Positions 1 through 13,075 of a DNA stretch of 64,000 nucleotides are shown here, one piece after another (the first letter of the stretch is position 1; every line of letters begins with the position of its first letter). The stretch lies in NCBI GenBank assembly GCA_905147135.1, contig LR990046.1, positions 15,654,501 to 15,718,500 on the forward strand. The letters run 5' to 3'. Position numbers and translations under genes: made by a program. The notes below the pieces were generated by a model, which worked only from the letters and a program-made list of their open reading frames with translations, was not told the origin of the DNA and searched no databases. Origin of the DNA: Blastobasis lacticolella. Its lineage: Eukaryota; Arthropoda; Insecta; Lepidoptera; Blastobasidae.

Positions 1-414
1 GACGAATCTGTTCATACCGCGGCTTTACGTGATGGATGAGTCTGGATGAAACCTGAAAGCTATTTTTATTCAAAGTTGCAGGTATTTTTATTTTTCATTT
101 CTGATCGTGTGGTGGCCGGTACATTTGTGTTCACTATAATTATGAGCAATTAATACCGTTTTATAAAGCTTTTATATTTCATTTGAAAATTAGACAATTA
201 AATTATTGAGATGGTATATATCACTGCAGCGTAGTTAGTTATGGTGTTGGCAAAGCACCAGGTCTCCATTTTTAGGAAAGATAAAACAAAGTGTTCGTTT
301 AATGTTTTATATGTTTATATTTACCGTGTTCTCCATGTTTTGAGAAAAAAAGTCAAGTTTCAGTTTCAAGTGCTAAAAAATTTTAACGCTAAAAAATTAT
401 TACTTTTTTTTCAG

Positions 415-3400
415 CTTCATTCCTGTTCTTCCTCACCTCATTTATATCGGGTGTGTTCCTATTAAGACTGGCGCAATACTGGTCCAAACTTATCAATAAA
501 GCTGCAGATATCGAGAATCGCCTCACAGACATTCGGCTCAGTGGCTATACTATCACGAAATGTAAAATAACTGCTTACGTCATTTTGATTTTGGGCCTAG
601 GTCTGTATGTAAAACATAATTTCAGGTTGTACTAATCCTACTTTCATATTTTAGATGTAACATTAGGATATATTATCGATTATTTATAACTATAATATTG
701 TCCACAGTGGAACATGCTCTATGTTTAATCTATAACTGGAATCTGGTTGTGAGCTGCTTAGACAAACCATTAATTGGCGATTACCAAGTTTTCGAAAGCT
801 TTTTTTTAACAAGAATGCCGTACGTTTTTGAATACGTTACGTACGACTCCTGGATTGGTGTCTTTCTATCGGTAAAAATAAAACTACCTACCTATTATTT
901 TTGATTTTCTATCTACTGGTTTTTTTTAATTATTAATTTTAAGATTTTTGTGATTGTGGCAGTTGCAGAGAGAATAACATGATATGAGCAACTTTGATTA
1001 TAAGATTGTTTGTATGAGAATGTTGATGAATACTACGTCCGTAGCAAGTGAACCAGAATAATGGTCTCTACTTAAAAGCGTATCCTAATGTATCTACTGA
1101 ATGAATGTATTTATTCAATTTAAATATAGTTTAAGTTAATAAGTTTTAATTTTAAATTAATAATTTAAGTCATTGGTATGACGTTATTTTTTATACCAAT
1201 GATTTTGAGTTTGTTGACCGTAATAAAGAGGCTATAGGATTAGCGGCAAGACAGAATAACGCCAGGATTCATTTCAGGTAGTTAATCTACAAGCAACATT
1301 TCTCTGGAGCTTTATGGATGTAATGATTAGCTGCGTCAGTATCTACATCATATCATTCTTCAATGGCTTGAACAAAATAATTTTTTCTAAAGAAGAAAAA
1401 GTAAGTTGAAAGTATTATAATTTTATTTTAGCTAGTGTTAAAATAGATTGTAGATTTGTTCACGAGAGGTAATGGTTGAGACATGTGGAGTTGATGATAA
1501 TTGTAGCAAACTTGCATGAAGCCATTTGACAGAACCTCCGCAGACCAACTATCTGAATCGCGTGAACCCGTTGGGTGATGGATATCTTAGAAACGAGTAT
1601 TGTGAAGATAGTACAAAGCTTTTGAAGAGCTATAAACGTCTATGATGATTAAGTTATTTCAATATTCTTCTCTATTTCTTTGTAGAAAAAGGAGGATTGG
1701 GAGCGAATACGTCAGAACTACTCATGTTTAGCAGAAATGGTGAAGGAAGTAGATGCTAGAATGAGTCATTGCGTCCTGCTATGCCTTTTCACGGACTTGT
1801 TCTTCATCTGTTTGCAACTCTTTAATACTCTGAGGTAGGTTGAATATAATGACGTTTAAATAACATTCACAATAAGTAAATTATCTATTAAATGCTTCTC
1901 TCAATGTTTTCAGTTCAAGGAATGAAATTGATACCGAAACTTGCGTCGCAGACCATTTCAAGTATGTTTGAATATTTAGCTAATTGTATTGACGGATTTA
2001 GTCGTGAGAAAGTGTAAAGACGTACCCAGTCACTTTGTATTGTTTCCCGAGTCATTGCTGCCACTCAGTGAATCGACTAACATGAATATTATATGTGCAG
2101 CGTGGGTAGGCCTCCCATAAGGTGGACCAAGAACCTGGTAAATATCGCAGGTACCAGCTGGATACGGAAGACACAGGACTGGCCTATATGGAGATCTGTG
2201 GGTGAGGCCTATGCCCAGCGTCTTTCGGCTGATATGATGATGATGATGTATAATTATATCGCTTTGTATAAACAGAGAAAGAGCGACCAGTCGATTAAGA
2301 GTGCTCGCTTTACTGAACTGCTGCCATAATTTTGATCTATCTAACCGTTGTCGTTCGTTTGATCTCTAAATAGTCAATAATCAATAATAATAAAGTATGT
2401 TGGTTCGATTTAAACTTAGTATTTTATTTATAATGTAAGTTTACATAATATTGTTTCGAGGTGTTATCTTATTATGCATTCAACCAGTCATTTTTTTCCA
2501 CAGCTCCTTCCACAGTTTCTTGCACATTCTCTATTTTTTCTATTCATTCATGTTCGTCGTGGCGAGAGTCTTCGTCTTGTCACTGCTGACTGCGAACATT
2601 AACACAGTTGCCCAAGAACCTATTTCAGCGTTGGGAGAAATCCCGGCCTCCATCTACGATATAACGGTGAGCGTGTTGCAATATTTATGTCCTAATGAAG
2701 TTCCTCTAGTGTTTCTACAACAGCGTTGGCATTAGGCATCGTGTTTCCTTTTCTTAGCAACGCAACAATTTTAATATTCAGTTCATTTGTAATATATTCA
2801 TTATCATCATCTTCAAAAGTCTCGATTGAATGACATTGCTAGACAAAATGATTAATCCAATTTAGTTTAGGTACTATTTACCGTGCGTTATCTTGAGTTA
2901 TCTAGTTGATGGAAGCAAAGATATAATTTAAGTTATAAAAGAATTCTTATATAATATGTGGAATTCCCTCTATAGAGAAATATATTTCTTACAATGGTGC
3001 CTATCATAGTTATTGGTGCCAATATTTCTTACAACAGTACATATGCTTTGGCAAATTTTTTCGGTAAAGCTGTTTGCTCGTTTGTCACTGATTAGTATAT
3101 AAATTCAAATAGAATCACAAGTGATGTTCGACTCATTGTTACTATTGCAGATCCAGAGGTTCTACAGACAGATAAACTATACTCCCATAGCGATAAGCGG
3201 CCTCTTCTTCAGCGTAACAAGAAAGATGATTTTGAACGTACGTAATAATATTTTGTTGTTAGCAGGCGTTGCAGATGTAGAAATGGTAGCAGAGCATCGA
3301 AATGCACTCGGGAGAAAAGGGGGGACCGCTTAAGTAAACTGGGACTAAAATACCGGCATAATTATATAATTTGAAGATTTATTTCGACAAGGTTCTATCA

Positions 3401-3562
3401 CATTATGGTTGCGCGCCGATAACCCTGTAACTTGTTTTTCAGGTTCTGGGGACTATAGTAACATATGAGCTGGTTTTACTACAGTTTAGCAGAGGAATGC
3501 AAAAATATGGAAATTGCAGTAATGAGACCCTGAACTATACCAATGTTACCCTAAATGCATGA
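415..3562 (+). CDS. GR-1: gustatory receptor, sugar-receptor type (5' exons outside window)
   Basis: Eight exons join in frame: 415-600, 708-871, 1278-1400, 1686-1834, 1914-1961, 2504-2666, 3151-3237, 3443-3562. They give 345 residues to a TGA stop. Exon 708 opens with VEH after a phase-1 junction. The last two exons carry the family C-terminal hallmark (ISGLFFSVTRKMIL, then VLGTIVTYELVLLQF). By comparison with GR-4, exons 1 and 2 (N-terminus and TM1) are missing and must lie upstream of base 1, so the intron before 415 is over 400 bp. Family knowledge: insect GRs are seven-transmembrane cation channel subunits with an intracellular N-terminus, and this subgroup detects sugars. Oddity: after LLQF there is a 22-residue tail with four N-glycosylation sequons (NCS, NET, NYT, NVT), unlike the short tails of its neighbours. 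The first visible exon starts in phase 1, matching the other copies. The exact ligand is unknown. Confidence 0.88.
2093..2250 (+). mobile_element. RTE-like LINE 3' tail in a GR-1 intron
   Basis: CSVGRPPIRWTKNLVNIAGT is followed by DWPIWRSVGEAYAQR and a short ATG-rich (ATGATGATG) tail, typical of the C-terminal end of RTE-clade ORFs. Confidence 0.7.
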
Positions 3563-5969
3563 ATTGTTATTAGAAGTTAACATGAACCAAATCATAACAT
3601 GGCCAAGTATAAAACATAACTAAAGTCGAACATGACTCAATCTTATAACCCATACCATGGCCCTGCGTGAAGAAGACACGCAAAGCACAAGACAACAGAC
3701 ATCAGAATTGTTTAACAGAAATCAGTGGACAAAATTATCATACCTGTATTATCCTAACCTTTATTGAGCAAACAATTTTTAAGTTTATGTTCCACATTAA
3801 ACATCTACTACATCAAAAAATATAATTCTTGGACAATTCACACAGCGCCATCTATTCCCAAAGTAAGCAAAGCTCAAGATATAAACATCTTAAAATCACG
3901 CGGATGCTAAAAAATACCTCATACTTACGTACTTATTGAAATGAATATAACATCTAAACTTAGAATAAGAATTTTAGTGACCTCATAACTAGTAATTTTT
4001 ATTTACTTTTGTTAAAACGCAGTGATAAACAAACAGACAGCCCTTATCGTAGGCGGTAACTGTCGCCCATAATATTTACGAATTATGCATTTAGGTTGCA
4101 GGCAACTTGACTATAATAGTTTTACCTTCAATTGTATTTCTACGAAGCTGGAATTCCGACCTATTTTGAAGCTGACTGTACAATTTCCGCCGTCAAAAAT
4201 CCGCCATTGCCAGAATCTGCCGTTTCAATAATCTGCCATTCAACGAAAACACGAACTTATGTGCATAACATATCGCCGACATAAGTTAATGAGTTTCAAC
4301 CTTGTTAGTTATGTTAATCGAAATTAATCCAACAGGCAAAAGCCTGGATAGCTCGGATGATGATGATAATGAATGCTACATTATATACTCTGCCGATCAT
4401 CATACCCTTTCTTTTACAGTAGTACCATTGAAGAGCCCATTTCGTGATAAGGCATATTTTTGCCATTATCCATTTATTATCCACTAGGCCAATATTTGTC
4501 CGTAAGAATTTCTAACAAGTATTGACACAATTTAACCATGATTTCACATAATTGTCAATCAGTATTTTCTGCAAAGATCTTCAAGTTACAAACTGTAGCA
4601 GTTTTTTCATTACAAACCTCATTTTTATTACCGACGTTCATCTTATCCAATCCGAATTCCCAGCATGGAGGTTGTGGCAAAAACCTCCACTACACAATAT
4701 ACTATTCAAAAACTATACTTTACTATTCAAAAACACCCATCTGACAATAGAGAGACTGAAATAATTAATTTCATGCCTAACCGGCAACCCTTACTGTGAA
4801 TAGTACTGTGAAATTTAGTCGAACGTAAACTATGGCTATTTAACCAAAAATATGTGTCACGATTAAATGTCAATCATTCTTGAATACTCAATAAGAAATA
4901 ATTGTAAATAAAACATTAAAAGAAAACATAGCCTTTCATTTTTAACATTCAAGTTCTTGTTGGATCACCATTAAACTACATGTTGGATGACGTCCTATTT
5001 TTATTATACCATCTTTTTTGCCATTAACTGTTTATGTTCATGCACGCGAATGCCCTTGGTCCGCCTTGACCATTGTCCAGGATTTGGCAGATCCTCTTTT
5101 TTTTTGTATGATAAAAAAAACTCCTGTTATATAATTATCAAAATATTATTTATGGACTTTGAAGGTAACACAATGTACAGTCAAAAACAAAAGGCTACAT
5201 AGGGAATCAAAGAAAAATGCCACGTTCTGGTACAGCACCTGTGTACCCTTTTATTTGCCCTACCATACATCGGTGGATTAAAATAATTATGTTTATGAAC
5301 AGACTAAAAACATATCGATAATGAAAAAACTATTAAAACTATCTAATTTAAATCTTTTGCTTTATTTAAAAGCAATTTAGTCGACTTTCCCTCTACCGCC
5401 CTCGAACTTACGGCGAGACGAGATTCATTTATTATTTCTTAATATTAAATACGAACAGGTTTACCCGCCTCTTCCTTCATCTTGAATCAAACGCAAACCT
5501 CATTAAAGTTGATTTCCTCGGTCCCTCTAGTAAATCTAAATTATAGAATTAAAATTTACATAATTTTTACAATCTCCCTCGGTCGGGCAAGATGACGGAT
5601 AAATCAGAGTCAGCGTATTCTTAAATTTATTACGGTAGAAATGAATTGCTTTTTCTCTTATGCCAACATTGAAGTACAATGTTTCAGTTGGTTTTTAAGC
5701 TGAATTGCAATTGCTCTTGTACCTACTCTTGTAATATATAATTAAACTCTCCCGGTGTTTAGATCAATTAAAGCTGAAGCTAAATATATTGAAATTAAAA
5801 ACACAATACGATTAATAATTATTTATTTTTAGAATAATTGTTGTAATAGAAACAGATGTTTTCAGTTAATCAAAAATCGGTGGTTAACCAGAGTTGTCAA
5901 TTTGCACTCCGTGACGGTAGGTAACTTTATTTTTTACTTTCATACATAATTTTATTTACAGTTAAAAAA
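3563..5969. other. Spacer between convergent GR-1 and GR-2
   Basis: Holds a SINE 3' fragment (3826-3960), a repeat scrap GGCGGTAACTGTCGCCCATA (4051) shared with 15135 and 38598, and a SINE-2 scrap at 5058-5094. No exon with a GR or other recognisable motif was found. Confidence 0.6.
3826..3960 (-). mobile_element. SINE family 1, 3' fragment
   Basis: TTCACACAGCGCCATCTATT followed by CCCAAAGTAAGCAAAGCTCA matches the 3' body of the other copies. The tRNA-like head is absent. Confidence 0.6.
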
Positions 5970-8900
5970 TTAAAATTGTAAAAGCACTAATTCGTATGTC
6001 ATCAAGGTTGCTGCTACCTGAAAAAACACATTGCTATTAAATATAGATACAGATACTTGTGGGAGGCCTACCCACGCTGCGTCTTCCGGTACGTGGGCGC
6101 CACTCGAGAACTTTACTGCCCCATCGGCCACCTGTTCTTCGAGCTATGTGCCGTGCTGACTGCCACTTCAGTCTGGCAATCCTTAGAGCTATGTCGGTGA
6201 CCTTGGTTCGCTTGCGGATCTCCTCATTTCTGATTCGATCGCGCAAAGAGACTTCGAGCATAGCTCTTTACATTACCCTTTGGGTAACAGTAAGCTTTCT
6301 TATAAGGCCCACAGTGAGCAACCACGTTTCAGTTCCGTAAGTCATCAATGGCAACACACATTGGTCAAAGACCTTCGTCTTGAGACACTGCGGTAATTGG
6401 GACGAAAATATATGGCGTAGCTTCCCGAACGCTGACCAACCGAGTTGGATTTTTCGATCATGATCTACATTATCTTCATCCTACGATAAGTCGACGATTA
6501 TGATATAGGCGTTTAAAGTTTGGACAAATTCGTTCATTTTGACAAACGCACATACTCGTAGTACCAATCGCCACTCAAGTATTACCATTTGGAACCCAGC
6601 TAGCTCTGTAAGACCTCATAGTAAAGTTTTTTGGATACAATTATTGCAGTCAAAGTTTTCCTGAGCTCCGAGGGAAAGCGAGTGTTTTGATACGAGTGTG
6701 GTAAGCCATTGGCAGATGGGACAAAGATAAAAATTCATTAAAAATATCCAAAGAATTATATGGTGAAAAATAGCCCATATGCCTTGCTGGTTTGGCCACG
6801 TGGAGAGGATGGGAGAGGATCGGGCACTGAAGAAAGCATAGGTACTTGGGGCGACGACCAGTCGGGCGCCCAGGTATCACTAAAGGGATGAAGTGCAAAG
6901 AGACTTGTCGGATATTCGGGCTCATTGTCGACAGAAAGTGGCACAGGACAGACTGGAATGGACATTCTTAGTGTCAGAGGCCTAGGCTCGGTCGCTGCGT
7001 CATCATAGTAAGTAGCAAGTAAGTATTGAGTTATAGATTCACACGAAACTACCATCAAATGAATCCACTTTCTTAAGGCGTAATAGGACACGTCAATTTC
7101 TTAATTCGTTCATTAGAAAACTATAAAGATTCTGTGAGCATAGGACTAAAAAGAGCAAATAATATGAAATAATATCTGACCGAAAGGATCATTCCTCGCG
7201 TAACGTAGAAGAATCCGAGGCCACTGAGTCCAATCTTCGAGAAATGCACTTGGTCCATAAATCGCTGTAACTGAAATTTAAATCATACATTTAAGTAGTT
7301 AAATATTTCGCCGTAAGCTTATGTGCTTTAGATGTTTTCTGCTTGCCATTCTTTCAATTAAATATTTTCAAAGTGCTTTTTCCTAAAGTGCAATTAAAAT
7401 ACAGCCATTTTGTTCTTTTGTCCAAACTTTGCCCCTTTTATTGGTTTACTCTGCCAATTTCATTTTTTGCACAGTCTCCGTTGTCATTTCAGAGAAGTCT
7501 GAATCGAAGTTGCTACCTACTCCTACCTTTTATTTCTTATTGAATTTGGAGTGGGTTCTAAGACTGTAGTAGTTGACGAGTGTAGAAATTCAGTAGCTCT
7601 ATTGGGACGCCGCTATATGTCTTCGTTAAACTGGAGTTGCAGTGACAGGAACACTTTTTCTTACTTAAGAAAATAGAAAAGGAACGTCAATTCCCAAAGG
7701 TACTTACATCTTGGTCATATGCGGAGGCTGGGATTGTATGTAATGCATCCAGAGGCTGTCTGCTCAAAGAGTTAAGGTGAGCAGGAAAGGCTGACACTAA
7801 AGCTGTCCTCGTTATCAGAAATGAAACGGAAACGTAAAGATTTATAGTGGTAAGCCAATCAGTGCTGAAAGAATAATATAATAAAATTCAACATGATGAC
7901 CTGAGTGGTTCAGTAGTCAACATCTCAGTGTTATATTCGTTTAATATTCGTGGACAAATTCACACAGCGCCATCTAGCCCCAAACTAAGCAAAGTTTGTA
8001 CTATGGGTCTAGATAACTGATATACTACTTAAATACTTTTTAAATACATACTTATTATACATAGAACACCCAGACCCGTAACTGAAATTAAAATTCATCA
8101 TTTCAATTTCTGCCCGGCCGGGAATCGAACGGGGGACCTCTTGCATGGCAGACCGGCATGTTGACCATTGAACCACTCAGGTCATCAAATGTTTCCCGGA
8201 TGTCCCTTTTATCTACTTTAGTTAGAATGTATACCAGTTTAGTTTAAATGGTATACGTACCTAAGTTCCATCATACAATATGAAGGTTGATTGTCCTTCT
8301 TTCTCTTGTAGATTTTACTGAAATAATATAGTTTCCATTAGAGAACGTTACATACGTTACATTAGAAAGTTTTCTTATCATCAAAATTAAATAAGCAATA
8401 AAATTGAACTTTGTTATACATAATTGTACTTACTTCATTAAATAGAACACCTGTTGCCCAATGAAGCATAAGTTAGAAATGAAAGATAGAAGGACAAACT
8501 TGTTAATATTTTTGTCGATAATTTTCACAAGTCTCGTCAGCCTTGTATAGTAAGCTTGAAGCTCTAGCCATGGGAGTCTGGTAACACCGTTTATCCCGAC
8601 CTAAACGTAAGAAAAAATTATGATAAACTACGATGAACGTTGATCGTTTGCATATACATAATAATATAATAATAATGATATATTCTTTATTTCAGGCGAC
8701 AGTTTACAATAGTATGTTTACAACGAAATGTACAGGCCCGTATCTTGTTAGTTTTGATAGAAGCTATAGTTTTTAAATTTACTCTTGTTGGGATCCAAGT
8801 AATATCCTGGCGGAATTGTTATCACTGGAATCCGTGGCATCGGTATGACACAAATTACATATTAGCATTTTTACTTACTATAATAATCCATGATCCAATC

Positions 8901-11139
8901 TGGTTCCCCTGTTAACAGGGTTACGGTGGTCAGTTGGCAATCGCTCTTTTGTAATTATCTGATTTGCCAAATTCCGAATACAATCGTCCACCCGTGTGCC
9001 TCCCTAGTCAATAACAAAGAAGCCTACTAATTGAGATTAGAATCGGTTCAATAATGGCCACTTTACGAGCTGATAACTAAATTACCCACTATGATAGCAT
9101 AAAAACCTGACATTTCTTTGATGTTGTTCCATAATCCTATTGAAATCCCGGAAGCGATACACGAGGTGAAGACTGAATATGACGATAAGAATATCAATGA
9201 AGCTCCAGAGGAATGCGTATTGAAATTTTGAAAACTAGAAGGCAAAAAAAAAAGCAGCAGATTATTATCATCAGAAATGAGAAGGCGATCATTGTAATTT
9301 TCGCACACCGCTGTTGCAAAAATTCATAAACTGAACACTCGTTTTCTAAAAATATTTTTGGTAACGTAATTGTTTACGCTGATATAGGTAGGTACATATT
9401 TTATACTCTGGTCAGTGTTTATACGAAATTATATTTTACAAATATATAGAAAATGATAACATACCCTTATAATAAAGGAAAGGCTGTAGCTGAAAGGTAT
9501 ATATTTGAACAGCCACCCAAAACTGGTCATGAAATAAGATTTGAGGTAAAATCCAGTGTCATCTGACAGCAAGTAGCAATTTGTAGTCATCTTTACGGTA
9601 TACGTAACGTAAACTAAATTTTCAACTGAAAGATATTAAAAGATAGATAAACATTTGATGGAAAGTATTAATTTACGTTAAAAGTCTATCAATGTATAAA
9701 AAAGTATTATTAGCATTAAACTAAAAAATATATCTTACGTATTCCGAAACAGAAAATAAAAATCATCATGCGATTTGTTTTTCTCACAACCTTTCTTGAA
9801 TTTTTCAGTGGGGGCAATGATCTTTCAATTTTTTCAATTTTAAGAATCATCTTTTTCCATTTTATGGAGAATGGTATCAGAAGTATTGTAAATAAGAAAC
9901 TCACTAACGCGTAGAAAAAGGCTGCTGAAACATACAATTTTGCAAATTATCGGAACTTACTACTAGGTGCTGTAATATGATTGTGATCTGTTGATTAGAA
10001 AAGCTATATTTACAGACCTAGATAGTATATATGTATAGTAACCCTACCAAGACAGACACCGCGGAGTTGACAACATAATACATTCGAGCCATGAAAGTAT
10101 CAAAATTAAATAGTATCGTAAAAATGGATTTCAGACCAAAAACCACTTAAGCGCCCGGAGCGAAAGCGTACCTAATCTCACACGTCCACGCGCTAAATAG
10201 TAACGCCACCGGTCGCGTATTTTCGAGAAAAACAAATCTGTGTAGGTTACTAAGCATGTCAGGAAATTATGTAGGCTAGATGAGGCTAGAGCTCAACATA
10301 GGCATATGCAATTTTTGTGCGCATTGTTCCAAATGCTGCCTGCTGTTGAGGTAGATTTAGGTTGTGACTGGTCCCAACTATGACCATGAACTGATGAGCC
10401 CCGCGCAACGGGGTTCCGACGACATGGTTCGGTTTGGTAGTGAATGAGAATGTTTTATGTGGTCTAAAAATTTTGCAAGATGAAGTCGACAATGTGAAGG
10501 GAAGGGATCGTCTGTTCATTGCTGTATCACAACCTGTCCTTACCGAAATCTATCGCCACTTATGTCAACTTTTAATCATTTATACACTTGAATAATGATT
10601 CAAAATCAATTTAACCTGACCCGCTTAAGTTTGGCGGGTAACTTGAATAACAGGAACTTAATTTAGTTGTATGTACACAAAAATTTACCGAATTTCTTGA
10701 TATTGAATGGTGTGACGATGTTGTCATAAACTTCTATGACAACCCAGAATCCTTGCAGTGCTATTGACGTGAATAGTACCAATGTATATGGAGATTTTAA
10801 TGTGGACCTGAAAATTCAAATTCGTTATAGTCTGTTAATTCTTGGCTATTTCTCAATACGATTTTGCTATTATGTTTATTTGGTCTTTCATAGCCTGTTC
10901 CTACATACTTGTTTATCTGTCTAATTGCTGTTTGTTTAGACTTTAGAACAACTATACGACAACACTTGCTATTTTGAAATTTACCTCTGACTCGTCAATA
11001 AATAAAAAGTCAGAAATATGCTTTCGCTTGGAACACAATTGGGACAATTGTAACAGTATATACGAGGGTTAGTTTCCTTTAATATATGCCTGATTGCTCT
11101 GTTCCAATCTGAATATTGAATAACTTCATCTGCCAGTGC
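5970..11139 (-). CDS. GR-2: gustatory receptor, sugar-receptor type (N-terminus uncertain)
   Basis: Minus-strand exons in transcript order: 10985-11139, 10689-10807, 9739-9924, 9465-9625, 9112-9234, 8434-8600, 8261-8317, 7708-7864, 7181-7270, 5970-6017. Phases match the other cluster genes at every junction. Recognisable pieces are VENLVYVTYT opening exon 4, IGLSGLGFFYVTRGMIL in exon 9 and TLMTYELVLLQF followed directly by TAA in exon 10, so there is no C-terminal tail. A candidate AATAAA lies at 5951-5956. Donors of exons 5 and 9 are GTCAG rather than GTAAG. The exon at 10985-11139 contains RAIRHIL, as expected before TM1, but the following residues (NPRIYCYNCPNC) lack the usual hydrophobic LFPVSG stretch. 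A frameshift or a wrong exon call is possible there. That exon has no ATG, so an upstream coding exon is required and I could not find it. Introns contain a SINE and Jockey/RTE debris. Convergent with GR-1. Confidence 0.82.
6037..6480 (-). mobile_element. RTE-like LINE 3' region, 3' of GR-2 exon 9
   Basis: The minus-strand ORF reads MLEVSLRDRIRNEEIRKRTK, VTDIALRIARLKWQSARHIA and RPRTGRRSVGRPPT, the RTE-clade C-terminal segment. Upstream sequence to about 6480 continues as degraded RT. It occupies the last intron of GR-2. Confidence 0.75.
6690..7000 (+). mobile_element. LINE 3' fragment (RTE-related), opposite orientation to its neighbour
   Basis: Plus-strand translation near 6790 gives WFGHVERMGEDRALKKA, then GRPGITKG and a degraded VDRKWHRTDWNGH segment, an RTE-type carboxyl terminus. 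Stops interrupt it. It also lies in the last intron of GR-2. Confidence 0.6.
7944..8186 (-). mobile_element. tRNA-derived SINE (family 1), in GR-2 intron 7
   Basis: The reverse complement has GACCTGAGTGGTTCAATGGT (A-box-like) and a B-box-like TTCGATTCCCGGCCGGGCAG, followed by a unique body with CACCCAGA (reverse TCTGGGTG) and an end ATTTGTCCACGAATATT. A second short copy of its head lies inverted just upstream (7896-7925). Confidence 0.75.
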
Positions 11140-12921
11140 CTAAAATCACAATACAGTACTTAATTGTGCTAAAAAAGCACTTTTAATACCTGGGATAGAG
11201 ACAGGTATGCTCCACCATAGACTGCATTGAGATTGCAGTCTTAATTATAATAACCTTTTAGAAAAGGTCGGATAACAGCCGACCAAGTTTACTTAAATTT
11301 AAATATATTCTAAACTACAGAACCGATTTTAATAAAACAAAGCTAATAATCGTCTCGATTAAACTGGCTTCCACATAAAGAAAACCGCATTCAAATCGAT
11401 CCAGCCGTTTAGGAGCTACGATGCCACAGACAGGTACACACAGTCACTGATACACACATCAAACTTATACCAAACCTCTATTTTCGTTAGCGGTCAAAAT
11501 AATGGCATATCTGGCATCTGCTGGCGTCTTTGGTACAAAGCGTGCAACTTGTTAAAATTACATTCATACTAACTTGGTCAAATCGCTGTCAGGCTGAGTC
11601 AACCCACTTATTGGTAAAAAGCCGGCACATCTGCACATATGAAGCGTCCATCTCACTGAATCGTAGAATCCGTATTTTATTTTACCCTTCGTTTGAACTT
11701 TTTTGATATTTGATACATCTTTAGTCTTTTTTCTACCTATGGAACATAGTATTATAATAAGTGTATTGAAAATTTTAAAGTTATCGTTTTTTCATAACAA
11801 ACTTACCACCCAAAGACCGAATAAATCGGGACAACATTTTTAAATGTCGGTATATTTTTTGACAAGCTGGTTTATTTGGCCACACAATACAACAGGGCCG
11901 TATTCAAAATACCCATTTAATTTTATTGCTACAAATAAATAAATGATTAATCAGAAAAAAATTTAGTAACTTATAGTCATTACTGTTAACAATTTATTGC
12001 TAGAGATAGGTAATATTTATATTAAAGCACATAATGGTGAAGATTTATAATTGGCTACTAACTGTCTTATATTACTACTGTTATGTAAATTGTATCCTGT
12101 TGATCTTCCAAAAAATAAAATAATTAATGAATAAATAATATTGTACAATATCTAAGAGATGATAAATTACTTCGTTTAAACTTGTATGAAATCCAAAAAT
12201 TTACTTCAACAGCCTAATGCAAAGATTCCAAGTATAAGCGATTAACGTATTTTCCTCCATTTACTTAGCTGTAAACGTTTCTGGCTTACCTAAATACGAT
12301 CGTTTGACAGAACAAGACAAATAAACATCGACTTCATTATTTCGTTGCTTGTTTTGATGTGTATGTCAATGTCAAAATGACAAGTCGGCTTTTGGGTAAA
12401 TATGTCGTGTTTCATGCTGGGTGGCGAATAGTGTAAATATGAGTAAAGTGTTTGATTTGATTTCAGCTTTGATAAAAATGACAAACGCTTGTCTTGGTTT
12501 AGGCATGTTTGTTTTCGGATGACACTCGGAATCGTATCAATCATATTGAAGGTGTATTATTGGTACACCGTTTAGTTTAACTGCTTGGTTTGTTTGTCTA
12601 ATTAATTAAACACCAGGGAGCGTTTCTGGCGTTATCCGAATAAATATTGTTATATCAACATCGATGTCATATCTGTATTTTAATTTATTTATAATAAATA
12701 ACGAAATAAATATAAATGATTTGATTATAGTATTTCTTTGTAAACAAATTCTTCGACGAGGGAACAAATCCTACTAATATTGTTGTTGTATCGAATGTTA
12801 ATTAGATTTAAATGCGACAGTTTGTAAGGAAGTTTGGATGTTTGTTACTTCTCCATACACAAATACTGAACGGATATTGATGAAATATAGCTTATATCCT
12901 AGGAAAGAACATTGGCTATAT

Positions 12922-13075
12922 CTGTTCCAAACTAAACTCGCGTTCTTTACACATATTATTATATTAGACGGGACTTGGACGCGACGTACCTTTATGATTT
13001 GTTTTCCCGACGTTTCGGTAGGGTTACACCCACCATAAAGGTACGTAGCGTCCAAGTCCCGTCTAATATAATAAT
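12922..13075. repeat. Fold-back palindrome flanked by 11-bp direct repeats
   Basis: Arms 12955-12994 and 13036-13075 are 40 bp and near-perfect reverse complements (TTAGACGGGACTTGGACGC), around a loop containing CCCGACGTTTCGGTAGGG. ATTGGCTATAT occurs just before (12911-12921) and just after (13076-13086), as a target duplication would. Confidence 0.7.

Noticed and set aside
7944..8186. Possible functional tRNA genes at the A/B-box sequences (also 30868, 31146, 49779, 54240)
   Set aside because: The B-boxes belong to repeated units with a shared non-tRNA body and tail; no complete cloverleaf was found, so they are SINEs.
12290..12544. 84-codon minus-strand ORF upstream of GR-2 as its first exon
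   Set aside because: No donor with the required phase 0 in this frame before the stop, and no similarity to GR N-termini.
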